Shown here: piece by piece, positions 48,201 through 58,320 of the stretch
Numbering within the stretch: position 1 is the stretch's first letter
Layout: each line of letters begins with the position of its first letter
Source of the DNA: Nageia nagi
Taxonomy: Eukaryota > Pinophyta
Direction of reading: 5' to 3'
Length of the DNA: 64,000 bases
Assembly: GCA_050084985.1 (NCBI GenBank)
Contig: JBITNC010000001.1
Location: 174,530,001-174,594,000, forward strand
The notes under the pieces: generated by a model
The model's input: the letters and a program-made list of their open reading frames with translations, nothing else
Told to the model about the DNA's origin: nothing
Database searches by the model: none
Translations under genes and position numbers: made by a program

Positions 48201-48862
48201 TTTTTGAAATTCATGTGATTAGTGCATCTAGAATCAATAATATAATCATTTGACAAAGTGTGAGACATAAATTAAAAGGTATCAACATAAGCATAATTAT
48301 TGTTCTTCTTTTTGTTATTATATTTGTTTAGTTTATGAGATCCTTTTTCATCTTATTCTTTCTTTTTCTTGTAGCAATAAGTTTCCTTATGATTATATAT
48401 ATTACATAAATTAAACTTTCTATCAAATTTGACTTTGGTTTTCTTTGACTTATCATGATCATAATTCTTCTAATTTCCACCATTATTTAAGTTCATCTTA
48501 AGAGCATGAGAACCCTTATTTTGGTTATGGCTCTTCTTTTTTAAGTGAGGCTTCATTGGACTTAGTTCCAAAGAAGGCTCCTTAGGATCAACACTTTATT
48601 GTTAACTATTTTCTCATGTTTCAAGAAAATCCTTGATAGATTTTTTAAGGAGAACACTTATTTCTCATCATCAAGCTTAATTTCAATAATAATCACAAAG
48701 TGACTAAATTTTGTAGAGAGGCTTTGAAGGATGATGAAAGTCAGAAACTCATCATTGATCCGATTGCAACCACACCCAACAAGCTTGTTCCTAAGTTCAA
48801 TAACCTTATTAAGATATATTATCACACTTTCTTTTTCCTCTTGATGTGATTGTAGTAACTTT
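45240..48862 (-). pseudogene. Copia-2 gag-pol relic
   Basis: Minus strand: gag C-terminal half (48862-48600: IIYLNKVIELRNKLVGCG, FLTFIILQSLSTKF), a damaged zinc knuckle (NHKETYCYKKKK near 48390), protease with DSG changed to DSR (YIIDSRCTNHM), integrase (47691-48098: CEKCILGKMNIKK, LVHPDLMGPF, FIGDYNK, RYDNGDEYNSNEF), a CILGYK-side region (VVFVSRDVNF near 47330), reverse transcriptase end (46186-46479: LGLLHYYLGMQVYQYKDC) and RNase H (45910-46146: DWxED-type DYWEDRDDRKSTSIYVF, STIEVEYHAMS). The N-terminal half of gag is missing and the LTR joins directly to mid-gag, so a deletion occurred there. ORFs are broken repeatedly. Confidence 0.85.
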
Positions 48863-49328
48863 TGAAGAATTATGAATTTTCTAAAGAATTAATCTCTAGT
48901 TTACCAAGATCTCAATAAGGTACTTACAATATCAACACCATAGAATAATAGAATAATCCAATATCAAAAATAGCACAAGATATAAAGTGGTTTCTCCCTC
49001 ATTGGGAGTACATACAATAACTAATATCTTATCCTCATGGACCTCTTTTAAAAAATCTCTCCTCTCTCTCCAAACCCTAAACCTAGAGCAAAACTTTCTT
49101 TACAATTGTAACATTGCAATAAGAGGAGGGGTACATCTTTATTTATAAGGAGTAATCCACCCTTTAACCTCCCTTTAACCCATGGATAAAGTTAAATTTT
49201 TTTCTATATTTATTCCTCTTTCTATTTTTATTCCCTTAATGCTTTAAGGTATCTAAAGATACTTTAAGCTTTAAGTGAATTTATATTAAAGAGAAATATT
49301 ACACAATATTACAATACAATTTTTAACA
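48863..49328 (-). repeat. Copia-2 5' LTR
   Basis: Pairs with 30721-31162. On the plus strand it ends TTTTTAACA, followed by the TGCTA target duplication. The inner border is uncertain by about 20 bases because gag is truncated there. Confidence 0.85.
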
Positions 49329-49333
49329 TGCTA

Positions 49334-50970
49334 CACATGTTAGAGCTATTGAATGTATCATGCAAGAAAATAAAGAAAATATAGATTGTAGCACTTCGAT
49401 TGAGGTATATAGTTTGTTTGTACTATACTTGTAGCTATTGTATTTGGAATATTATTATCATTATACTTAGTTTAATATTTATCCTACGATGTTTTTATCC
49501 TACTATTTATCATTTATCATAATTTTTTGTGAAACAATAATGTTCCACATAAAAAATAAAAAGTTCAAATGCAAATGCAAATGAAGTGAAGGGGACATAA
49601 GAAAATGCAAATCATGGTACTTCGAATTAGGTATATAGTTTGTGTTTACTGCCACTGAAGAGCCAACCTTACAAAGAGTTTTATACTTACCTTAATATTT
49701 ATAATTGTATTTATCATAATCCTATGTTACAAAAGTTAGTGCTATTGAATGTATCACATAAGAAAATGAAAAAATGCAAATTGTAGCACTTTGATTGAGG
49801 TATATAGTTTGTTTATATTATACATGTAGCTATTGTATTTGGAATATTATTATCATTATACTTAATTTAATATTTATTCCACTATTTATTATTTATCATA
49901 ATTATTTGTGAAATTGGAATGTGCCACACAAAAAATAAAAAGTTCAAATGAAAATGCAGATGAAGGGAAAGGGACATAAAATAGGATAAAAGAAAATGTA
50001 GATGGTAGCAATTTGATTCAGGTATATAGTTCATTTGTATTGCACTTGTAGCTATTATATTTGGAATTTTTTCATTAGAATTAAGTTAATATGTACCCAC
50101 ATATTTATCATTTATCATAATTATTTATGAAATAGGAATGTGCAATGCAAAAAATGAAAATTTCAAATACAAATGCGGTATCTGAAGGGAAGGGGATACA
50201 AAATGGGATAAAAGAAAATGCAAATGGTAGTAGTTTGATGTAGGTATATAGTTTATTTGTATTGTACTTATATATATTATATTTGGAGTTTTATCATTAG
50301 ACTTAGTTTAATATGTATCCTCCTACTTATCATTTATCATAAGTAATTATGAAATAGGAATGTGTAACACAAAAAATAAAAAGTTCAAATGCAAATTCAT
50401 AATCTAAAGGGAAGAAGGCACAAAATGGGATAAACAAAAATGCAAATGGTAGTTAGTATTTTGATTTAGGTATATAGTTCATTTGTATTGTACTTCTAGT
50501 TATTGTATTTGGAATTTTATCAATGAACTTAGTTTAACATGTATCCTCCTATTTATCATTTATCATAATTGTTTTTTAAACAAGAATGTGCCATGAAAAA
50601 AATAAAAAGTTTAAATGTAAATACAATATTTGAAGGGAAGGGAAAAGAAAATGGGATAAAAGAAAAGGCAAATGGTAGTAGTTTGATTTAGGTATATAGT
50701 TCATTTGTATTGTATTTATAGCTTTTGTATTTGTAATTTTATCATTGGACTTTGTATCCTCCGATTATCATTTATCATAATTGTTTGTGAAATAGGAATG
50801 TGCCATGCAAAAAAAAAAAGTTCAAATGCAAATGTAGTATCTAATGGGAAGGGGACACAAAATGGGATAAAACAAAATGCATATGGTAGCATTTTGATTC
50901 AGGAAAGTGTTATGTAAAAAAAATATCAAATTCAAATGCATATGAAGAGAAGGGGATACAAAATAGGATT
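49334..50970 (+). repeat. C-type mini-exon array, right part
   Basis: Continuation of the interrupted C2 unit (49334-49404), then C1 49538-49630 (93 nt), C2 49735-49799 (65 nt), and a run of longer C1 forms: 49917-50021 (105), 50136-50243 (108), 50358-50469 (112), 50584-50691 (108), 50796-50902 (107). The last is joined directly to a further partial copy. Unit spacing in this run is about 212-223 bp. Exons are followed by GTATATAGTTCATTTG. Splice-site losses are seen (GAAATTG for GAAATAG at 49916). Confidence 0.8.
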
Positions 50971-51141
50971 CATCCTAGGCATATCACAATAAAAATCACT
51001 CAAGTTATAGAGTTTACCTTTACACCTAATAGTTGCATTTGCATAAGAGTTTGTAAAATCATTTCAGATAACCATTTTCAACTACTCTTTGATGTATTTT
51101 TATACCATTGTCTAATACTCCATTTATTTTGGTCCATGTAG

Positions 51142-51234
51142 ACACATGGTGAGTTAGTTCAAACTAATTCAAATGCAAATAACATTGGATTCTATCATAA
51201 AACCTTGTATCCTCCACAAAACATCAAATGCCAA
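51142..51234 (+). pseudogene. Exon D of the mini-exon gene
   Basis: Bounded by CATGTAG and GTGATG, 93 nt, phase 0 and fully open: THGELVQTNSNANNIGFYH then LYPPQNIKCQ. Its start resembles A-type mini-exons (CATGGTGAG) and its middle resembles C-type ones (TCAAATGCAAAT), as if it were an intermediate or hybrid. Confidence 0.55.
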
Positions 51235-51351
51235 GTGATGCATCAATGTCAATGTATTAACTTTAATGTGGAGCATTTTTAATTTATAAATTTAATTATT
51301 TATAGTATTTGAGTATAATTAATCTTTTTTCTGGTTCCATGCAATCCAAGG

Positions 51352-52021
51352 TGGATTTTTCTTCTTAAATCCAATATTAGTCAATCTAGTAGATTTTACC
51401 TCAGATAGTTCGTGACCAAGGATAAAAGAATAAAACTCTGCATAAATTATTTCAAGGCATATAAAGGCCAACATAGTGAAGCTATTAACAAGTCAAGTGT
51501 TGGTAGTGTGCTAGTTTTAGAAATTATTAATTGGTTATATAAAAATACAGGAAGGTTTCCATCAAAGCAAACACTCGATAAAATTATAATGTATGGAAGT
51601 GCAGAGTGGAGAGATATGTGTGACGAAGAATATTATAAAAAAATTACCCAAATGGGAATTTTGAGATGTTTAATTTGTTGTAGAGGAAAGTTCAACCTTT
51701 CTCAATGGGATTTCAGATCAAAAATCCTTGATCAAGTATGTCTATATGTGAGTGACCTTGACTCATTTGATTAGGTGGGAAGACTTTGTACAAAATGGTC
51801 AAACAAGAGTTTATGTAGTTACTTGGGATGCACATTTTTTTATTTTGTTGGTGGAAGAGGATACATACTATGTAATTGATACCAATGGGTATCATTTGTA
51901 AGATGATAGCCCAAAATATTTTATATTGAAATTTAACATGAAAACATAATTGTACCATAATGGAAAAATAAAATGCATAGGAAAACAAGCATATAAAGAA
52001 TACTTAATGAATTTTTAGTGT
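51352..52021 (+). pseudogene. C-terminal domain like that of plant NT-C2 proteins
   Basis: Frame 1 from 51412 reads KLCINYFKAYKGQHSEAI, VLVLEIINWLYKNTGRFPS, LDKIIMYGSAEWRDMCDEEY. After a shift near 51775, frame 2 reads WEDFVQNGQTRVYVVTWDAH, FFILLVEEDTYYVIDTNGYH, PKYFILKFNM, IKCIGKQAYKEYLMNF, ending at a stop at 52019. The succession WL..N...PS...D..I..GS.EWR.LC, then VYIV.W.DHFF.LKVE.DAYYIIDT, then ICxGKxxxxEFIK, is what I remember from the C-terminal region of plant proteins whose N-terminus is an NT-type C2 (EEIG1/EHBP1) domain. The molecular role of this region is not established to my knowledge. Two further stops and the frameshift make it non-functional. Confidence 0.5.
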
Positions 52022-52860
52022 AGAAAAATTGAATGAAGTGTACAAAAACTTGGCCCAAGGTAAAATTATGTCCACATATGATGAATTAGCTACAATTTTC
52101 ACTCATATTAATATCATATGATGGACCTAACAATGAAGAAAACATCAAATGTACAAAAAACCCATACAAAAGAGTAAAACATACTCATATAACTCCGTAT
52201 GGGCTGAAGGGAAAAGAAAGAGAGAAGTGGTCAAAAGATCAAAATAGTCTTGCAAGGAAAAACAAGGATAGACATTTATAGTATAATACACTTTTATATG
52301 TATGTATTTTGTTAACCTAAAACTATCTGACTAGACTAGTATAAATTATTTTGTATAAAGATTATGTGCTTTGGGATGTAATAGAACTTTGTTACCATCA
52401 GTTGTACATTACCATTGTTCATTGGCTTTGGGATCATAGTTATTAGGTATTTTGGGATATTTTATATGTATGTCTTTTGGTAACCTAAAACTATTTGACT
52501 AGACTTGTATAAATTATTTTGTATAAAGATTATGTGCTTTGGGATGTAATAGAATGTTGTTAGTATCAATTATGCATTACCATTTTTCATTGGCTTTGGG
52601 ATCATAGTTGTTATGTGTTTTGGGATCTTTTACGAAGTGGAGGAATAGAGATGTTGAATTATATTTATCTATTAGATTGATTTTCCTTCATGAATTGCAT
52701 AATCATTTTAGTGGGTAAGTGAATTTTTGAGATAAATTTGAATTTCTTGCTACTAGCAAGTTTTGAGCAAACTTTGTATTTCTTGCATTTTGCTCAAAAC
52801 TTGCTTAGAGAAAGTAATGCAAGTTTTTTTTGGTGAACACCAACACTTATAATTGAATAT
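52022..52860. other. AT-rich 3' flank with a 190-bp duplication
   Basis: TGTATGT.TTTTG.TAACCTAAAACTAT and the following ATTATTTTGTATAAAGATTA block occur at about 52295-52445 and again at 52465-52620, a direct repeat of about 170 bp. A self-complementary pair TGCTACTAGCAAGTTTTGAG / CTCAAAACTTGCTTAG lies near 52748-52806. Confidence 0.6.
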
Positions 52861-52864
52861 CATA

Positions 52865-53395
52865 TAAATAACATATAGAGTGTTAATTGAACTATGTATA
52901 ATCCAAACTGGTAAATTTGATGAACATATAGAGGGTTAATCAAAATGTGTATAACCCAAACTAAAAAGTTTGATGAACATATAGAGGGTTAATTGTATTA
53001 CATATAATCCAAACTAGAAAATTTGATGAACATATAGAGGGCTAATCGAAATGTATATAACCTAAACTTGGAAAATTTGATGAGCATATGGAGGGTTAAT
53101 CAAATTATGCATAACCCAAACTTGGAAAATTTGATGAACATATGGAAGTTAATCGAACTGTGTATAACCCAAATTCGATGAACAAGGTTAAATTGAACTA
53201 TGTATGACCCAAATTTGATGAACCTATATAGGGTTAATAAAACTTTATATAACCCAAACTTGAAAAATTTGATGAACATATAGAAGGTTAATCGAACTAT
53301 GTATAACCCAAACTGGAGAATTTATCATGCATATAAAGGGTTAATCGAACTTCCTATAATTCAAACTTGGTTAATAGAACATATAAAGCATTAAG
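52865..53395. repeat. 53-bp satellite array
   Basis: About ten units of GATGAACATATAGAGGGTTA followed by ATCGAACTATGTATAACCCA and AACTGGAAAATTT. The first starts lie at 52919, 52972 and 53025 (53 bp); later units vary by indels. Confidence 0.9.
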
Positions 53396-53439
53396 TTTTA
53401 AGTTTTATTAGTATAGTATTTTGATTCATCTAATTTTCT

Positions 53440-53990
53440 AACATGGCCAAGAAGATTAACCATTTATTCCATTATGTGTGTAAATATTTTATTCATGGAT
53501 GTGAAGGATTGATAACCCTCCTTAACTAGATCTATTTGGCTACACAAGCATATAATACCCTAAGTCATCATATGCACTAATGACCAAATATTTCATTTGT
53601 TCAAACACTTAAATGACTTCCTAACATGGTGAAGAAGATTAAATATACATGTTTTATTCATGGATGTGAAGTATTGATAACCCTCCTTAACTAGATCTTT
53701 GTGGCTACACAAGCATAATATACTAACTAAAGTATCATCATATGCACTAATTCCTAAATATTTCATTTGTTCAAACACTTAAATGATTTCCTAACATGTT
53801 CAATAATATTAAACATACATGTCTTATTCCATTATGTGTACAAATATGTCATTCATGGATATGAAGTATTGATAACCCTCCTTAACTAGATTGGTAACAC
53901 AAGCATATAATACACTAACTAATGTACATTATCTACACTAATGACCAAATATTTTAGTTATTCAAAAAATTTAATGATTTCCTTTCTACA
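53440..53990. repeat. 165-195-bp tandem repeat, three copies
   Basis: GATAACCCTCCTTAACTAGA begins at 53511, 53676 and 53871, with shared flanks TTCATGGATGTGAAG, ACACAAGCATA and ACCAAATATTTCATTTGTTC. Confidence 0.9.
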
Positions 53991-54789
53991 ACCATTCCTT
54001 ACATATTCTACAATCATTGCATTCCATCAAATTATTTTTTCATCTTGTAAAAAAACCACTTATATTTTGTATGTTTGCAAATTTTATAAACATGTATATT
54101 AAGGTTTTAATCACCATTGCATGTAAAATAAACCCTCATATAGTTTATTTTCCATGAATGTCCATTCCTCATTTTAAAATTACATTTTGTCAAATAATAC
54201 GATGCATAGACAAAATATTATGTTAGACATTTGTATACAATTATCACATAGTTGCACATGTAGTATATTATACATAAGAAATATTTCCTATAATGATTAT
54301 CATAAGAAATAGTAAAATATTATACATAATGCATTCAAAATATAGCATATTCAAAATGCTACAAAACAAAAATCAATACACCAAATGAATACGCCATCTC
54401 ACAGAATTCAATGATAACAAGATATGCCATTATTAGTTAGGTTGTAAAAATAATATTATACATTAAGATGCCATACATTAATATGTAACTTTAGAATCTA
54501 TCTACAATGTTTAGAGATATAATGGATGTATCCAAAATATTTCAAGATATATAGCCAATGTATCTACAACATTTAGAGATATATATTCATACAAATATCC
54601 AAATGCATACAAAATCTGCATAAATGTATCAAAAATCCATGTTCCTTAATAACCATTTTGCCCAACATTTCCTTGTTAATACTACACATCACAGATATGT
54701 TCAAGGTCATTTAAAATAGATAAGTATAATTTATAGCACATAGAATTAATTAAATGAAATCTAGCACACTAAAAACTTCTACAACTGAT
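53991..54789. other. AT-rich intergenic DNA
   Basis: No feature apart from weak short repeats such as TTTAGAGATATA (54500-54590). Confidence 0.5.
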
Positions 54790-55106
54790 TTAACTCCTTA
54801 CACTTTTAGATCTTTCATCACCTAAAAGAAGTATTTCAAGTTTAATATCTTCAACCTTGTTTTTGATGTTTCCAAGATACTCTCTTAACATGTATCTCTC
54901 TTTCATCAATTTTATTATTTTTTCTTTTGTTGGCTTTAGTTCCCCTTCAATGATTTGGACCTACTCCTCCTTCTTATAGCATTTAAGCAAACCATCAAAA
55001 TGTGTTTGAAGGCAACATTATAAATCATGCACACTTAAATTATCTAAATTTATGTTAACATTTGAAGTTAATTATTCTAATGATCTCTTTTTGGAACACA
55101 ATGGTT
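54790..55106 (-). pseudogene. C-terminal fragment of a coiled-coil protein
   Basis: One minus-strand frame of about 105 codons ends at TAA (54790-54792). It reads EPLCSKKRSLE, NVNINLDNLSVHDL, CCLQTHFDGLLKCYKKEE, IIEGELKPTKEKIIKLMKER and YMLREYLGNIKNKVEDIKLE, finishing SKSVRS. Only three stops occur inside, each fitting CAA or CAG with C to T. The heptad pattern predicts a coiled coil. I do not recognise the parent gene; further exons upstream (above 55106) are not evident. Confidence 0.45.
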
Positions 55107-56759
55107 CATCATTCTAACCCATTGGATATTTATGCAATCAAGATAAAATGGTTTCAAACATATATGGTTATTTCTCATAATGCTTAAAAAATTATAATTA
55201 TTACCAATTGGGCGAGCATGTAGTGAACCCAACACTCAATGAGGATCTATCTAAACCAAGAACCATATGCTTCAACACATTCAACTAGCCACTCTTATTG
55301 TTATGAGTGCCCTGGTATACCTGTATGCATAATGTATCTATAGAATAAATTGTAGACCATGTTAGTACAATCACTCAAACTATAACAACATAACCTTTGT
55401 ATGTATTCTACTTACATGCAAAGTATATTTATGCAAAATGTGGAAGAATACATGAAATTTCCATCAAGTAAGAGATTAGTAGGAATGAAGTTCAAAGATC
55501 AAATTATAGTTAATGTAAGTGTTAGTTACTTGGATAAATAATTTGGTATTTTACTAATCATTAATGATTATACCCATCAAATAAAATCCTCCAAAATCAA
55601 CCTACTAATTGGGGCTACTATAATTTTTGTTTCTAGGTCCATGTTAAGTGGAAGCTAAGTATGAATCAAGAATCAAATACCAAAGTCTCATTGAAGAACT
55701 ACTAAATATATACACACCTATCACTCTCAAATTTTTACTTGATATACATTTATTTCCATGTAACCTTGTCATTTTCATAGTATATTTATGTTTAAATAGC
55801 ATCTCTCTACAAAAATTTATCAACAAATAGTGCAATATACACAAACCATCCTCAACCAACAAATTTCTTCCCCCTGAAAGTTATGGGTTATACTTGCATG
55901 CAAAAAAATTAATGTGTTCTACTTGTATACAAAAAAAATATGGAAGAACAAATGAGGCCTAGCAATTTTGATAATATGCATGATACAAATACAATTTATT
56001 AGATTAAAATGATTCAAAGAATGCCCTTAATTCTCCTTCAAGTGATTAACCTTGTAAAAAAATAATTGATATTTAACCTAGCTTGTAGATGTCAATCTTC
56101 ATTGTTTATGAATTATAAAAGTTCCATCCTAAGAATTAAAAATGTTTCATTTTGAGGAAGACAATGAATAATGTACCTTCAAAGCTCTCTATCCATGTTG
56201 TTGGTTGTTGGTGTGTTGAAGAAATTTAGTGGTAGATTATACAAATCTCTTTATGGAGCTAGCTCATTCATGGGACAAGGGAAAAATTAAGTCTAAAGGA
56301 ATAGAATTTAAAATAAGCATTTTGCTTATTATTGAAGTATCTATTTTGGCTTTTCAAGTATGAGTGTATTGAAAACTAAACTGAATACTTCAATAATAAG
56401 TGCAATGCATATCATAAATTCTATTCCTTTAGCCTTAAATTCCCTCATCCTAGCGATGTTAGCTCCATGTATAACTTTATTTCAAGATTTAAGGATGTCA
56501 ATTCCAGTCCTTGTTCATAGTCCAATTCCCTACATATGCAAATTCATGAAGTCAATACATGATTAAGAAGTCAATATATGGTTGAAAGTAGGGATAATGA
56601 TATGCCAAGATATTGATGACCTTATTTCCATTTATTTATTTCTTACAAAATATTATGAATGAGGACATTCATTTATGGTGTGCTTTTTTTCTTGAGATAT
56701 TCAACAAAGTACTTTTGAATGAGCTAAGAAACTAGACTATCTAGCCTCTAAATTTTAAT
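55107..56759. other. AT-rich intergenic DNA
   Basis: Only short, unsupported ORFs. A 40-nt imperfect inverted repeat occurs around 56285-56450 (CTAAAGGAATAGAATTTA versus AAATTCTATTCCTTTAG; TATTATTGAAGTAT versus ATACTTCAATAATA). Confidence 0.5.
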
Positions 56760-58320
56760 TCAAAACCCTAGTAGCAATTGGGTTATAATGAATCATTATA
56801 CATACATTGATAATGGATCGAGTATGGTTTTACAACTAAGACATATTTTCATGGACTACAATGCTTGTAGGATATGCATAAAATAGAAACATTAAAAGGC
56901 TAAATCAATTTTTAGATGAAATGTCTCATCTAAATGTAGTCTCATGGAATGCAATGATCATAATAAAATCCCAAGAACATGCATGAAAACTTATCAATTG
57001 GAAAATGAATAAACAAAGCTAGGGAATTGAAAAACCTACTTGGTATTAACTCATCAAAATGTAATATCATGGAATCTAATGATCTAATAAAAACCCAAGG
57101 ACATGCATGCATGGAAACTAATCAACTAAAAAATTGAATAAATAGAGCCAAGGAATTTAAAAAACTACTTGGTATCAAGCTTCGCTATTCGTTCAAGAGC
57201 TCCTTGCAACATCCATGTCCAAGCATGTACATTATGTGAATGAGAATGACCAAATTTTCATTTAAATTTAATAAGGGTTAATCAAACTTCATTTAACTTG
57301 TTAATTATAACTCAATTAACCTTTGCATTAATGGATGCATATATAGTAGTTGGTGCCTATTGAAATTTGAGATGGGATGATATGACATTTGTGTTAATTA
57401 AAATACATATATACTACATAAATACATTTTGATTAACCAAGGTTATTAATGATGTCCTTGAGATATGTACAAGGTCACAAGCTTGAGATAAATTGAGATT
57501 AAATGAATGTCATCAACTAGTGCATGGTGGTAAAATTGAAGTAGGATGATATGATGTGTAGGTTAATCAACCTGTGTATAGTACACATAAATATAGTTCA
57601 ATTAACATAGTCCATTAATGATGTCCTTGATATGCATTCAAAGTGGAGAGCCTAAATGATTGAGGTCAATTGAACATCATCAATTTTGGAGGGTTAATCA
57701 AGCATCATTGATTTCTAAGTTAATTGAGTGATGCTTAGTCATGAATGGTTAGTCGATATCAAGGGTTAATAAAATAGTGGTTAATCTTGCATAATCAAAG
57801 AGCATTTTGATAAGACTAATTGAATGATATTTATTGAGAGGTTAATCAAATTTTGATTAATCTTAAATCAACATGGTGGGATGCCATGCCATGATAGGCA
57901 TGACTCGATTACTCATGTGCATGGAGGGTTAAATGATGTTTAGTTTGGGAAAATCAAAGTGCATATAACCCCTATGGCATGGCTCAACAGGTCGTGCATG
58001 CATACCGATAGGATAGCATGTTAGAGTATAGGGGAATTCTAGAGTTTAGATAACTAATGCCAATATTATTATAGTAGATGAAACACCTTATCAATATTAT
58101 TAATAATGGAATAATTCAATTTTTTATTTGAAAATTAATTTTCAAAACCAAATCAACTGATGGAACTAAAATAAAATTTTATTAGATAAAAAATGGATTG
58201 AAATTAACATGATAATGGCTAGAAATTTATGCATAGTATATATAATAATTATAACCTAAATGATAGATGAATGGTGGATTGGAAAAGGTGCCAATTGGAA
58301 ATCGGTAATAAAAACCATGA
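56760..58320 (-). repeat. Long inverted repeat, right copy
   Basis: Reverse complement of 18950-20800; strongest over 57180-58041 (CATGCCATGATAGGCATGAC, ATAACCCCTATGGCATGGC, CTATCGG-side TATGCATGC). No coding sequence or LTR ends recognised. Confidence 0.8.

Larger units (their letters stand above)
30721..49328 (-). mobile_element. Copia-2: Ty1/copia element split by a gypsy insertion
   Basis: LTRs at 30721-31162 and about 48863-49328 start TGTTA and end CA on the minus strand. The remaining interior is 31163-31334 plus 45024-48862. Without the gypsy insert it is about 4.9 kb, normal for copia. Coding relics on the minus strand run gag, protease, integrase, reverse transcriptase, RNase H. 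It sits inside a C2 mini-exon of the broken gene. Confidence 0.85.
22563..52021 (+). pseudogene. Broken gene with a tandem mini-exon array (whole span)
   Basis: Plus-strand gene relic: exon A (22563-23032), exon B (28811-28997), two A-type mini-exons, about eleven C-type mini-exons (29695-50970), exon D (51142-51234) and a C-terminal coding region (51352-52021). Most mini-exons are whole multiples of three and bounded by TAG before and GTATAT after, so they could be added or lost without shifting the frame. The encoded linker is Asn/Ser/Glu/Lys-rich and probably disordered. Three retrotransposons split the locus: copia-1 in the A-B intron, copia-2 inside a C2 mini-exon, and gypsy inside copia-2. 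Stops are common (TAA/TAG for CAA/CAG). The C-terminal part resembles the C-terminal domain of plant NT-C2 proteins. The NT-C2 domain itself is not seen in the window. Confidence 0.55.

Noticed and set aside
57180-58041. Telomere-like or interstitial telomeric repeats (GGTTAA phrases)
   Set aside because: The phrases are irregular and not TTTAGGG units.
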